From NCBI GenBank assembly GCA_900546345.1, contig URCI01000005.1, positions 37,087 to 101,086 on the forward strand: a stretch of 64,000 nucleotides of DNA, read 5' to 3'. How positions within the stretch are numbered: position 1 is the stretch's first letter; every line of letters begins with the position of its first letter. This document shows, one piece after another, positions 25,476 to 33,898 of the stretch. A program made the translations under genes and the position numbers. A model generated the notes under the pieces. It had not been told where the DNA came from and searched no databases. It saw only the letters and a list, made by a program, of their open reading frames with translations. The stretch comes from an uncultured Prevotella sp. (lineage in GTDB: Bacteria > Bacteroidota > Bacteroidia > Bacteroidales > Bacteroidaceae).

Positions 25476-27326
25476 TCACTCGGTGGCCTTCGCCTTCTTC
25501 GTCTCCGCGGCTTCCGCGATCATCTGCTTTAACAGGTAAGTGGCATTTTGGTTCTTGGCGATCCCCGGCGTGATGCGATAGTCGTAGGCGATCTGTTGGC
25601 CGAGCGAGATCTCGAAACAGTAGTTGTGGAAGCGTCCGCCGTTGTTCTCCGCCATCTGTGAGAGTTCAAGGTCGTGTGTCGCGATGATGGCCGTCACATT
25701 CTTCCGTGACAGATATTCCAGAAAGATTTGCGAGCCATGGAGTTTGTCCTTGGAGTTGGTGCCTTTGAGGATCTCGTCGAGGATCACCAACGTGGGCCTG
25801 TCGTTGAGTGTAGCGATCAGTTGCCGGAGTCGAAGCAGTTCTGCATTGAAGTAAGAGATGCCGTGGGTCAGGTCGTCGCTCGTCCTCATGCCGGTAAACA
25901 GCCGGCAGGGCGAGAGCGTCAGCCGTTCGGCATAGACGGGCAGTCCCGCCATGGCCATGACCCAGTTGATGCCGACGGTGCGGAGGAAGGTGCTCTTTCC
26001 CGCCATGTTGGCACCGGTGATGATATAGAAGTTGCGGTCTTGGAGGATGGCATCGTTGGCGACCGCCTTCATTCCCAGGAAGGGGTGCCGCAGCGCCTTG
26101 CCCTCATAGACCATCGACGGCGTGTCGACAATGTCGGGCCACGTGGTCATGGGTTCGTTTTGCCGGTAGGTTGCCAGGGAGACGAGCGCGTCGAGCATGC
26201 TTACGGAGGCAATCAGCTCATCGATGTCAGCACAGCTTTGTTGCCAGCGCATGAACCTTCTGACGATATTCAGGTCGATGAGCGCAAAGACATTAAAGAA
26301 GAAGATGCCCGCCTCGTTGTTTCTGTTGTCGATGTCGTGAAGGATGCGCTCCATCTCCTGCAGGCTCTCGGTCTGGCGTTGCAAAGCGTCCTGCAGCTGC
26401 CGGAGCACCGCTCCCTGGAACTGTTCAGTGAGCGTCAGCCGGATGATGCTGTTGACACCGTCGGCCCAGTCGTGCACATCTTGCAGCGTCATCGTGATGC
26501 GCCGGACACTGTTGCCGGGGTAGAGGACAGCCACAACCAAGTGGCATGTGCCCCAGAGGATCGGAAGGAGGGCAGAGACCCAGCCGGCCAGTGAGGCTGC
26601 CACCGCCAGGTAGAAGCCCGTGAGCAACACCACTCTCGTGGCTCGTAGCCATCGTGGTACGCAGCGCCTGGGCAGGACGAGCGTCTGTGCCCTCTTCATG
26701 GCTTCCGTCAGCCGGTCGGTGCGCAGGAGTCGCTCACCGGCCTTGTCGCTGTGGTGGCCCGACGCTTTCACGCTCATCAGGAAGTCCTCGTGGCTGACGA
26801 GCTCCTCGACGGCCTCTCTTCTCTGACGGAGTCGGGTGATGACGTCTGTGGTGTCGGCGGCTTCGTTGTCGCTGGCCAGCCACTGTGCGAGCCTTTTGCG
26901 TCCATCGGCTGTCACCGTGCGGCAGACGCGCTGGAAGAGCGAGTCTTTGCCAAAGAGGTCGAGATCGAAGGAAAAGGGGTGGGCGGGATCGACGTTGTCC
27001 TCGCCCTCGTCAAAGCAACTGTAGTCGCCCTGGTGATAACAGATCTCGCGCCGGTAGGCTGCCAGCAGTCGTTGCTGTAGCTCCATGTTGCGGCTGTTGC
27101 GGCCATCGGTGCGCCGCAGCAGCAGATAGCCGAGAAACAGGATGGCGGCCAAGACACCATACAGGAGGGCTGACGGTTCGGTGACGGCACCGGCCACCAT
27201 GCCGCCGGCACCGAGAAAGGCGGTGATCTGCGCGACGGTCAGCCACCGGCTTCGCTGGCGCAGACGGTCGAGTTGCTGTTCCAAGTGGTGGGCTTGATGC
27301 TGTAGAAAGGTGAGGCGGTCGGGCAT
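25476..27326 (-). CDS. Membrane-associated MutS-family ATPase
   Basis: A 616-residue protein starting MPDRLTFLQHQAHHLEQQL. Two hydrophobic regions (about residues 30-70 and 225-265) give roughly four membrane spans. The C-terminal 200 residues are a MutS ATPase: Walker A ITGANMAGKSTFLRTVG, Walker B LVILDEILKGTNSKDK and ATHDLELS. The mismatch-recognition domain of MutS and the Smr domain of MutS2 are absent, so it should not be called mismatch repair. Such proteins are common in Bacteroidetes and have no settled function. It is the distal gene of a possible unit with pheS, though a terminator separates them. Confidence 0.85.
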   Translation of the reverse strand: MPDRLTFLQHQAHHLEQQLDRLRQRSRWLTVAQITAFLGAGGMVAGAVTEPSALLYGVLAAILFLGYLLLRRTDGRNSRNMELQQRLLAAYRREICYHQGDYSCFDEGEDNVDPAHPFSFDLDLFGKDSLFQRVCRTVTADGRKRLAQWLASDNEAADTTDVITRLRQRREAVEELVSHEDFLMSVKASGHHSDKAGERLLRTDRLTEAMKRAQTLVLPRRCVPRWLRATRVVLLTGFYLAVAASLAGWVSALLPILWGTCHLVVAVLYPGNSVRRITMTLQDVHDWADGVNSIIRLTLTEQFQGAVLRQLQDALQRQTESLQEMERILHDIDNRNNEAGIFFFNVFALIDLNIVRRFMRWQQSCADIDELIASVSMLDALVSLATYRQNEPMTTWPDIVDTPSMVYEGKALRHPFLGMKAVANDAILQDRNFYIITGANMAGKSTFLRTVGINWVMAMAGLPVYAERLTLSPCRLFTGMRTSDDLTHGISYFNAELLRLRQLIATLNDRPTLVILDEILKGTNSKDKLHGSQIFLEYLSRKNVTAIIATHDLELSQMAENNGGRFHNYCFEISLGQQIAYDYRITPGIAKNQNATYLLKQMIAEAAETKKAKATE

Positions 27327-27356
27327 GAAAAATCTGTTTTTATGGGTGAATAGGCG

Positions 27357-27412
27357 AAAAAAAAGCACACCGGGAAGAGTCTGCTTGGTGTGAGCTTGTC
27401 TTTCAGGTGTGC
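27357..27412 (-). terminator. Terminator of pheS
   Basis: On the reverse strand GCACACC (27406-27412) pairs with GGTGTGC (27365-27371), followed by eight T. An alternative stem can form with 27387-27392. Confidence 0.75.
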
Positions 27413-27440
27413 TGAATAGGGAAAGGAGCGCTTGTGATGA

Positions 27441-28478
27441 TCAGAAGGCGCTCTGGAATTCTTCAAGGAATCGCTTGTCGTTCTCAGAGAAGAGACGGAG
27501 ATCGTTGACGCGATACTTCAGGTTGGTGATGCGCTCCACGCCCATGCCGAAGGCATAGCCGGTGTAGACATCCGGGTCGATGCCGCAGGCAGCGAGGTCG
27601 TGTGGGTCGACCATACCACAGCCGAGGATCTCGACCCATCCCGTGTGCTTACAGAAGTTGCAGCCCTTGCCGCCGCAGATATTGCACGAGATGTCCATCT
27701 CGGCACTGGGCTCGGTGAAGGGGAAGTAAGATGGGCGCAGGCGAATCTTTGTGTCCGGTCCGAACATCTCGCGTGCGAAGGTCAGCAGCACTTGCTTGAG
27801 GTCGGTGAAGCTCACGTTCTTGTCGACATAGAGTCCTTCCACCTGATGGAAGAAGCAGTGTGCGCGTGCAGAGATGGCCTCATTGCGGTAGACGCGTCCC
27901 GGGCAGAGCACGCGGATGGGCGGCTCGTGGGTCTCCATATAGTGTGCCTCATCGCCGGAGGTGTGTGAGCGCAGCAACACGTTCTTGGTCACGTCGTTTT
28001 TGTCTTGCGAGATAAAGAAGGTGTCCTGCATGTCGCGTGCGGGATGGTCAGCGGCGAAGTTGAGCATGGTGAACACGTGCTTGTCGTCGTCGATTTCGGG
28101 ACCATGATAGAGCGTGAATCCCATGCGCTGGAAGATGTCGATGATCTGGTTTTTGACGATCGTCAGGGGATGACGCGTACCCAAGGCAATGGGGTAGGGC
28201 GTGCGTGTCAAGTCATCCTGTGTCTCGCCGGCATCGGAGGAGGCCACCTGCTCGCGCAAGGAGTTGATCTTGTCCTGCGCGGCTTTTTTCAATTCATTGA
28301 TTTTGATGCCCACCGTTTTCTTTTGGTCTGCAGCCACATTGCGGAAATCAGCCATGACAGCATTGATTTCTCCCTTTTTGCTCAAGTACTTGAGTCTGAG
28401 CTGCTCGATGTCTTCTGCATTCTGGGCAGAGAGCTGAGACACTTCTTTAAGGAGTTGGTCTATCTTGTCTAGTATCAT
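27441..28478 (-). CDS. pheS: Phenylalanyl-tRNA synthetase alpha subunit
   Basis: Catalytic subunit of the alpha2beta2 PheRS; 345 residues. An N-terminal coiled coil (1-85) binds tRNA. The class II catalytic core has HPLTIVKNQIIDIFQRMGF, the motif 2 region LRSHTSGDEAHYMETHEPPIRVLCPGRVYRNE and motif 3 YAFGMGVERITNLKY. A CxxC-x2-C zinc-like cluster (CNICGGKGCNFC) is inserted, as in many Bacteroidetes PheS. pheT is not adjacent. Confidence 0.97.
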   Translation of the reverse strand: MILDKIDQLLKEVSQLSAQNAEDIEQLRLKYLSKKGEINAVMADFRNVAADQKKTVGIKINELKKAAQDKINSLREQVASSDAGETQDDLTRTPYPIALGTRHPLTIVKNQIIDIFQRMGFTLYHGPEIDDDKHVFTMLNFAADHPARDMQDTFFISQDKNDVTKNVLLRSHTSGDEAHYMETHEPPIRVLCPGRVYRNEAISARAHCFFHQVEGLYVDKNVSFTDLKQVLLTFAREMFGPDTKIRLRPSYFPFTEPSAEMDISCNICGGKGCNFCKHTGWVEILGCGMVDPHDLAACGIDPDVYTGYAFGMGVERITNLKYRVNDLRLFSENDKRFLEEFQSAF

Positions 28479-28504
28479 CGTCTGTAAAATTTATCTTTCT
28501 GAGT

Positions 28505-28513
28505 GCAAAGGTA
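28505..28513 (-). promoter_or_regulatory. Promoter -7 box of pheS
   Basis: TACCTTTGC on the reverse strand, 26 bases before the pheS ATG. No T-box or long leader is seen. Confidence 0.7.
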
Positions 28514-28556
28514 CTAATTTTATTGGAAAAATACATCTTATATAAAAAATAATATG

Positions 28557-28565
28557 TAATTTTGC
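28557..28565 (+). promoter_or_regulatory. Promoter -7 box of the DUF4348 gene
   Basis: TAATTTTGC, divergent from the pheS promoter. The expected transcription start near 28572 rules out the upstream in-frame TTG and favours the ATG at 28586. Confidence 0.65.
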
Positions 28566-28585
28566 CACAGCTTATGAATGATTTT

Positions 28586-29440
28586 ATGAGAAGAATAATT
28601 TTACCAGTTGTTTTGCTTGCTTTCATCTTGCTGTTGGGAATGCCTTATGGTTGCACCAACAAGAAGCCGGAGCAGTTGGACACTGTGCAGGCCGACAGTG
28701 CGGTGGCAGACACGTCTGTCGAGGATTCTACCGAGAATCTGATTTCTCAGACCCCTATGCCGAAAACCGCTGATGAGCTGTTTGATGATTTCGTATTTAA
28801 CTTTGCGGCCAATCGCCGTTTACAGCTCAAGCGCATCGTGTTCCCTCTGCCGGTGTATCGCAATGGAAAGTTGGAGAAAAAGATCGAGAAAGGACATTGG
28901 CGCATGGAACATTTCTTTATGCACCAGGACTATTATACGCTTATTCTTGACAACAAGCGTCAGCTGAAGCTGACCAAGGACACCACGATCGACCATGTCG
29001 TCGTGGAAAAGATCTTCTTCCATCTCAAGACCGTGCAGCAGTTCCTCTTCAACCGTATCAAAGGCAAGTGGATGCTCACCTCGATCAATTATAAGCCGAT
29101 GTACCAGAATGACAATGCCAGCTTCCTGAAGTTCTACCAGCATTTCGCCGTAGACTCGGCTTTCCAGATGAGGAGCATGGCCGACGAAGTGAAGTTCTCA
29201 GGACCTGATCCCTCCAACGACTTCGCTACGATGACCGGTATCATCATGCCGCAGCAGTGGCCTGACTTCAAGCCCGGCATCCTGCCTAGCGGTGTCATCT
29301 ATAATATCATCTATGGTCAGACCTACAAGGAGACCAACTATAAGGTGTTCCTCATCCGGGGCATTGCCAATGGCTCGGAAGTGGAGTATGTCTTCCGCAG
29401 AATCGGCAAGCGATGGAAACTCGTGGAGTTCAGCTGTTAG
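28586..29440 (+). CDS. DUF4348 lipoprotein
   Basis: A 284-residue lipoprotein of unknown function. The signal sequence MRRIILPVVLLAFILLLGMPYGC ends at the lipid-bearing Cys23. An Asp/Glu-rich linker follows, then the conserved domain with DELFDDFVFNFAANRRLQLKR and FPLPVYRNGK. An ATG at 28574 would add four residues. It probably sits at the outer membrane. Its neighbour murB starts 52 bases later, but this need not imply a wall function. Confidence 0.72.
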   Translation: MRRIILPVVLLAFILLLGMPYGCTNKKPEQLDTVQADSAVADTSVEDSTENLISQTPMPKTADELFDDFVFNFAANRRLQLKRIVFPLPVYRNGKLEKKIEKGHWRMEHFFMHQDYYTLILDNKRQLKLTKDTTIDHVVVEKIFFHLKTVQQFLFNRIKGKWMLTSINYKPMYQNDNASFLKFYQHFAVDSAFQMRSMADEVKFSGPDPSNDFATMTGIIMPQQWPDFKPGILPSGVIYNIIYGQTYKETNYKVFLIRGIANGSEVEYVFRRIGKRWKLVEFSC

Positions 29441-29492
29441 CCATAGATGATTGTAGAACAAGATTTTTAGAGATTTATCAGTAAAGACGCCC

Positions 29493-30539
29493 ATGAAAAT
29501 ACAGCCGCACTATTCTTTGCTCCATCACAACACGTTTGGTATGGACCAGCAATGCGATGCCTATCTTGCGTTTGCCTCTACCGCCGATGCCGTGGAGGCC
29601 GCATCCTATATCCGAGCGCAGGGTGACCGGCCCCTGCTGATCCTCGGCGGTGGCAGCAATCTGTTGCTCACTCACGACTTCCGGGGCCTCGTGGTCAGTC
29701 CGGAGAAGCGCTTTGAGGTGCATGCCTCGGCAGGCGCTCAGGGCGATACCCTCCTGCGCTGCTGGGCCGGAACGACGTTTGACGATGTGGTGGCCTACGC
29801 TGTGTCGCATCAGATGTATGGTCTGGAAAACCTCAGTCTCATTCCCGGAGAGTGTGGCGCTTCCGCCGTGCAGAACATCGGTGCCTATGGTGCTGAGGCC
29901 AAGGACACGCTGGTCAGCGTGGAGGCCGTGGAGATCGCCACCGGCCGGCAGGTGACCATTCCGGCAAGTGACTGCGCATATGCCTATCGCCAAAGCCGCT
30001 TCAAACATGCCTGGCGCGACAAGTATCTCATCACCTGGGTGGTCTACCGCCTTTCGCCGGTGTTCACTCCCCGGCTGGATTACGGCAATATCCGTCACTT
30101 CTTGGAGGAGCGGCACATCGAGGTCTCCACGTTGACGGCGCAACAGCTGCGCGACGTGATCATAGACATCCGCCGGGCCAAGCTCCCCGATCCTGCCGAC
30201 CTGGGCAATGGCGGCAGCTTCTTCATGAATCCGATCGTCGACGAAGCCACTTTCCAACGGCTCAAGGCCGAGCATCCCGACCTGCGCTACTTCGACGCAC
30301 CCGACGAGAAGCAGGGTGGGGAACGGCATTATAAGATACCGGCCGGCTGGCTGATCGATCAGTGCGGATGGAAAGGCAAGAAGCTCGGTCGCGCCGGTGT
30401 GTATGAGAAGCAGGCTTTGGTGCTCGTCAACCTCGGCGGAGCCACGGGAGAGGACATCATCGCACTGATGCATGCCATCCAGTCCGATGTCAGACAAAAG
30501 TTCGGTCTGGAACTCAAACCGGAGGTCAACATTCGATAG
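29493..30539 (+). CDS. murB: UDP-N-acetylenolpyruvoylglucosamine reductase
   Basis: FAD enzyme that reduces UDP-GlcNAc-enolpyruvate to UDP-MurNAc with NADPH for peptidoglycan. It has 348 residues, the length of the type I (E. coli-like) form. FAD-binding sequence LILGGGSNLLLTHDF is near residue 50; later come IPGECGASAVQNIGAYG, YRQSRFK, and the catalytic Ser in NGGSFFMNPIV, with the C-terminal PAGWLIDQCGWKG. Confidence 0.96.
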   Translation: MKIQPHYSLLHHNTFGMDQQCDAYLAFASTADAVEAASYIRAQGDRPLLILGGGSNLLLTHDFRGLVVSPEKRFEVHASAGAQGDTLLRCWAGTTFDDVVAYAVSHQMYGLENLSLIPGECGASAVQNIGAYGAEAKDTLVSVEAVEIATGRQVTIPASDCAYAYRQSRFKHAWRDKYLITWVVYRLSPVFTPRLDYGNIRHFLEERHIEVSTLTAQQLRDVIIDIRRAKLPDPADLGNGGSFFMNPIVDEATFQRLKAEHPDLRYFDAPDEKQGGERHYKIPAGWLIDQCGWKGKKLGRAGVYEKQALVLVNLGGATGEDIIALMHAIQSDVRQKFGLELKPEVNIR

Positions 30540-30571
30540 CGATGGAGGAGGGTAAAAGAGAAAGAACCAAG

Positions 30572-31336
30572 ATGGAGCTGACATTTCTCGGAACCGGAAC
30601 GTCCAATGGCGTGCCCGTGATCGGTTGTCATTGTGAGGTGTGCGACAGCCGGGACCCGCGCGATCATCGCCTGCGAACGGCCGCGCTGTTGGAGACAGCG
30701 TCCACACGCATACTCATCGACTGCGGACCGGACATCCGTCAACAGCTGATGCCCTTGCCATTTCGTAAGATCGATGCCGTGTTGCTGACCCACGCTCATT
30801 ACGATCATGTGGGCGGCTTGGACGATCTGCGTCCTTTCTGCCGTTTGGGCGACATCCCCATGTATGGCAACGAGCCATGCGTGAAAGCCGTCAGACACAA
30901 TTTTCCTTATTGCTTCTCGGAGCATCTCTATCCGGGCGTGCCTAAGATCGCCCTTCATACACTGCACAAGGGCGTGCCTCTGAGGGTGGGCGACATCGAC
31001 GTGTTGCCCATCGAGGTGATGCACGACCAACTGCCGGTCCTGGGCTATCGCTTTGGGAAGCTTGCCTATATCACTGACATGAAGACGATCGACGATGCGC
31101 AACTGGCGCTGTTGGAGGGTGTGGAGACGCTGGTGGTCAATGGTCTGCGATGGGACAAAGCCCATCACAGTCACCAGCTCATCCCCGACGCTGTCGCCTT
31201 GGGACGAAAGCTGGGTGCGCGACAGACCTACATCGTCCATGTCACGCACAATGTGGGGCTTTATGATCCAGCCAACCAGCGGTTGCCGGAAGGCTTTGCG
31301 TTTCCCTATGACGGGATGAAAATCAAGGTGGAATAA
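30572..31336 (+). CDS. PhnP-like metallo-beta-lactamase-fold hydrolase
   Basis: A 254-residue binuclear metal hydrolase, likely a phosphodiesterase. I start at MELTFLGTGTSNGVPVIGC, the usual family start; an ATG at 30542 would add ten charged residues. CHCEVCDSRDPRD resembles the structural zinc site of PhnP, and HAHYDHVGGLDDLR is the metal-binding motif. A late His pair (HHSHQLIP, HVTHNVG) completes the site. No phosphonate genes are nearby, so a general cyclic-phosphodiesterase role is as likely as PhnP. Confidence 0.85.
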   Translation: MELTFLGTGTSNGVPVIGCHCEVCDSRDPRDHRLRTAALLETASTRILIDCGPDIRQQLMPLPFRKIDAVLLTHAHYDHVGGLDDLRPFCRLGDIPMYGNEPCVKAVRHNFPYCFSEHLYPGVPKIALHTLHKGVPLRVGDIDVLPIEVMHDQLPVLGYRFGKLAYITDMKTIDDAQLALLEGVETLVVNGLRWDKAHHSHQLIPDAVALGRKLGARQTYIVHVTHNVGLYDPANQRLPEGFAFPYDGMKIKVE

Positions 31337-31354
31337 GTTTTGGGAAGAGGAAAC

Positions 31355-31398
31355 CGTTGCTTTTCAACGTATGGATCGTTGCTTTTCATCGTATGGAT
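31355..31398. repeat. Two 22-bp direct repeats
   Basis: Units begin at 31355 and 31377 and differ at one base. Shared core: CGTTGCTTTTCA, one variable base, then CGTATGGAT. Confidence 0.85.
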
Positions 31399-31426
31399 AA
31401 AGGTGGCCTTGCAGACGTAAGGGCAT

Positions 31427-31487
31427 AAAAAAAGGAGTACCGCTGTACTCCAACCTTGTTAACCTTAAATCTAATACTATGAAAAAC
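31427..31487 (-). ncRNA. Candidate small RNA of about 60 bases
   Basis: Read leftward: a perfect -7 box at 31493-31501, an expected start near 31487, an AT-rich leader with ATAGTATTAGATTTAAGG, and a strong terminator hairpin GGAGTAC/GTACTCC followed by seven T (31427-31451). No reading frame of useful length fits. The nearest leftward gene downstream is absent (phnP-like converges), so the RNA would be free-standing. I have the impression that similar units occur in other Bacteroidales but cannot verify it. Confidence 0.65.
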
Positions 31488-31492
31488 ACGGT

Positions 31493-31501
31493 GCAAAGTT
31501 A
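31493..31501 (-). promoter_or_regulatory. Promoter -7 box of the candidate small RNA
   Basis: TAACTTTGC on the reverse strand. Confidence 0.7.
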
Positions 31502-31714
31502 CAAATGTTTTTTGAATTCTGTGCTCTATCCATGGCGAAAGGGACAAATAATAACCTTTGTTAACAAAATTGTGCCAGTTCTTTCGCGTTTTTGAACAGC
31601 ATAGGATACTTCACACACTATTCTCCTCTGCATCTTCATCTTGACTTTTGTCGCAGCCAGGTCATCCCCTTGGCGGGAAGTCAGACCAGGCGGAGAAGCG
31701 CGCTGTGGCGCCGT

Positions 31715-31972
31715 CTACTTCTTGAATTTGCGGTAGAGCTTCCAGCCCAGGAGGAAGGCGTCGACGAGTCCTGCACCCGTGTTGATGATGCTGCTGATGC
31801 GCTTTGAGGGTGTCGCGTCTTTTTTGAAGCCCTCGGGCTTATGGAACAGCGACTGCCATTGTTGGGTGATCTTCCTGCGGTCTTGGTCGATCTCCTCTTT
31901 GAGCAGCCTGCGGCGCATGGCGATCTCTTCGAGGCTGCGATAGTTGGTCGGGTCGGTTAATTGGTTGGTCAT
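31715..31972 (-). CDS. Small hypothetical protein in a membrane-protein operon
   Basis: An 85-residue basic protein, not recognised. It is charged and helical (RRRLLKEEIDQDRRKITQQW) with one weakly hydrophobic stretch (INTGAGLVDAFLLGWKL). Third gene of the leftward operon; it starts 3 bases after the holin-like gene stops, so translation is probably coupled. Confidence 0.65.
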   Translation of the reverse strand: MTNQLTDPTNYRSLEEIAMRRRLLKEEIDQDRRKITQQWQSLFHKPEGFKKDATPSKRISSIINTGAGLVDAFLLGWKLYRKFKK

Positions 31973-31975
31973 CGT

Positions 31976-32326
31976 CTATTTGCTTAATAATATGGACGCC
32001 AGAAAATGGACCAGCGGGCGCTCGATCCATTTCTTCCGGAAAATAAGGACGAGGCAAAGCACAGCCAGGTAGATGCCTGCTATGATCAAGAAGGCAGCCA
32101 CGGAGCCCACGACAGGTGTGAGGGCAAAGGCTGCGGCAAAACTGAGATAGATGAGAATCAGTAGGAGGATGAGTGACAGAATCGCGGTCATGGCCACGAC
32201 GGTGAGCACCCTGACGGTTTTCTCAACTATTTCCAGTCTCACGTTTTCGCCTTGCAGTCCCACGTAATGTTTGACGGACTCAACAAGCTGTGCGATCGTC
32301 TCTATGTTGTGATCGTTGGAAAACAT
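31976..32326 (-). CDS. Holin-like small membrane protein
   Basis: A 116-residue protein that starts MFSNDHNIETIAQLVESVK. An N-terminal amphipathic helix is followed by two long membrane spans (VLTVVAMTAILSLILLLILI and LTPVVGSVAAFLIIAGIY). The pattern is that of the phage-holin-III/superfamily proteins usually encoded beside YtxH genes in Bacteroidetes. There is no phage context, so lysis is unlikely; an envelope-stress role is a guess. Confidence 0.7.
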   Translation of the reverse strand: MFSNDHNIETIAQLVESVKHYVGLQGENVRLEIVEKTVRVLTVVAMTAILSLILLLILIYLSFAAAFALTPVVGSVAAFLIIAGIYLAVLCLVLIFRKKWIERPLVHFLASILLSK

Positions 32327-32488
32327 TTGGAAATCATGTAGGAAGCAACCTCGGCGAGACGCTCCGGCAGGTTGTTCCTGCTTGTGTCTGCCTCGCCTGG
32401 TTATAAATGGAATTTTCAATTGACTCCTTATTGATTTGACATTCGTCCATCGCATAGGGTTTTGTCAAAGACCGATGGTCTTCGGCGC

Positions 32489-32707
32489 CTATGCCTCTTT
32501 ACTGTCTACTGCGTCCTTGATGTCGTCGACGAGGTCGTCGGCATCCTTGCGGTTGAGCTTGATGTCGTGTTTCTTGCAGAAGTCATCCACCGCGTCGGAG
32601 ATCTTCTCGCGTGTGTCAGATCCCTTCTCCGGAGCAAGCAGTAAACCCAGGGCGGCACCTGCGATGGCACCACCTAAAAAAGCTGAAATATAACCCAATG
32701 TCTTCAT
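32489..32707 (-). CDS. YtxH-domain protein
   Basis: A 72-residue protein with the YtxH signature: one N-terminal Gly/Ala-rich membrane helix (SAFLGGAIAGAALGLLLAPEKG) and a charged coiled-coil tail. Such proteins are often stress-induced, but their role is unknown. First gene of the three-gene operon; the 162-base gap to the next gene is longer than usual. Confidence 0.8.
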   Translation of the reverse strand: MKTLGYISAFLGGAIAGAALGLLLAPEKGSDTREKISDAVDDFCKKHDIKLNRKDADDLVDDIKDAVDSKEA

Positions 32708-32742
32708 AAGCTGATTATTTTATGGTTTTCATTTTACTTATT

Positions 32743-32751
32743 GCAAATATA
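32743..32751 (-). promoter_or_regulatory. Promoter -7 box of the YtxH operon
   Basis: TATATTTGC on the reverse strand, with a leader of about 30 bases. Confidence 0.65.
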
Positions 32752-32867
32752 TGATTTATTTTCCAGATATCGAGTTTTTATAGATATATTTTTTGTTAAA
32801 TGCCTGAGGAATTGGTGATTTAACAAACTTTATGTGCGCAAAAAGGGGGCATTCGTAATTTATTTCG

Positions 32868-32876
32868 TAATTTCGC
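32868..32876 (+). promoter_or_regulatory. Possible promoter -7 box of the SPOR lipoprotein
   Basis: TAATTTCGC, one change from the consensus, 78 bases before the gene. Confidence 0.45.
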
Positions 32877-32953
32877 AAAATAAAATATTCCACCTTGCGA
32901 TGGAGGAAAATAGACATATCATCGGATATTCATACTAAATTCTATAGAAGATA

Positions 32954-33454
32954 ATGAAAAAATACGTGTTACTAAGTGCAGCCCTGTGCATGGCTTTTGC
33001 TTTTACCAGTTGTGGAACCAAGGAAGATGCTTATAAGAAGGCATACGAGAAAGCCAAGGCCCAGGAGGAACAGCAGAACATGCAGAAGCCTGTACAGGAT
33101 GAGGCTCCTGTGGTGACGCCGCTGGCTGAGAAACAGGCTGACCAGACCACAGTGACCAATGTCAACAATGCCAATGTGCGCAGCGAGAGCGTGACACTCA
33201 TCAGTGGCAAGGGATTGCAGGCCTACAGTGTCGTGGTGGGCTCTTTCTCTTTGAAGGCCAATGCAGAAGGATTGCAGAGTACCCTCAAGCAGGGCGGCTA
33301 TGACGCACAGATTGTTTATAATCCTCAGGTGAATATGTACCGTGTCGTGGCTTCCACCTCTGATGATAAGGCCAGCGCCGTGCAGAGCCGTGATGCCATC
33401 CGTGGCAGCAAGTTCAATCCGAAGAGCGACGCTTGGTTGCTGTTTAAGAAATAA
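32954..33454 (+). CDS. SPOR-domain lipoprotein
   Basis: A 166-residue lipoprotein: signal MKKYVLLSAALCMAFAFTSC with lipid Cys20, a charged low-complexity linker (about 25-80), and a C-terminal SPOR domain (about 90-165; YSVVVGSFSLKANAEGLQS, YRVVAST). SPOR domains bind glycan strands lacking stem peptides at division septa. It is followed after 21 bases by ruvX, probably in the same unit as def. Confidence 0.85.
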   Translation: MKKYVLLSAALCMAFAFTSCGTKEDAYKKAYEKAKAQEEQQNMQKPVQDEAPVVTPLAEKQADQTTVTNVNNANVRSESVTLISGKGLQAYSVVVGSFSLKANAEGLQSTLKQGGYDAQIVYNPQVNMYRVVASTSDDKASAVQSRDAIRGSKFNPKSDAWLLFKK

Positions 33455-33475
33455 CGTTTCAACAGTCAAGATACC

Positions 33476-33898
33476 TTGGGAAGAATTCTTTCCATTGATT
33501 ACGGCAAGCGCCGCACAGGGCTTGCCGTGACCGATCCTTTGCAAATCATCGCCAATGGGCTGGCTACCGTGGAGACCAAGAACCTCATGGATTTCCTGAA
33601 GAAATATCTCGAAAAGGAAAACGTGGAGAAGGTGGTCATCGGCAAGCCGATCCAGCCCAGTGGCGCTCCTTCAGAGAATCTCGCGCGGGTGGAGGCTTTC
33701 GTGCAGCGTTGGCGGAAAGAGATGCCTTCGGTGCCGATTGTCTACTACGACGAGCGCTTCACCTCGGTGCTGGCGCATCGTGCGATCCTCGAAGGCGGCG
33801 TGAAGAAAAAGACACGGCGTGAGAACAAGGGACTGGTGGATGAGGTGAGTGCCACCATCATCCTACAAGATTTTATGAATTCACAAAGAAGAATATGA
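33476..33898 (+). CDS. ruvX: RuvX/YqgF RNase H-like nuclease
   Basis: A 140-residue RNase H-fold protein. It is annotated in the family as a putative Holliday junction resolvase and also implicated in 16S rRNA 5' processing. ILSIDYGKRRTGLAVTD at the N-terminus carries the first catalytic Asp; VVIGKP and YYDERFTSVLAHRA follow, with a late Asp in GLVDEVSATIILQDF. TTG at 33476 is the start that gives the family N-terminus. Its stop overlaps the def start (ATGA). Confidence 0.92.
   Translation: MGRILSIDYGKRRTGLAVTDPLQIIANGLATVETKNLMDFLKKYLEKENVEKVVIGKPIQPSGAPSENLARVEAFVQRWRKEMPSVPIVYYDERFTSVLAHRAILEGGVKKKTRRENKGLVDEVSATIILQDFMNSQRRI

Larger units (their letters stand above)
31337..31714. other. 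Gene-free stretch with 22-bp repeats and a candidate small RNA
   Basis: 378 bases. It contains two 22-bp repeats (31355-31398), the reverse-strand small-RNA unit (31427-31501), and then about 200 bases with no feature I can support. Confidence 0.75.

Noticed and set aside
29478..30707. Long reverse-strand reading frame opposite murB
   Set aside because: A shadow of murB and the PhnP-like gene in another frame, without domain-like content.
31592..31807. Short rightward reading frame in the 31.6 kb gap
   Set aside because: Low-quality composition, no promoter, and it runs into the opposite-strand small gene.
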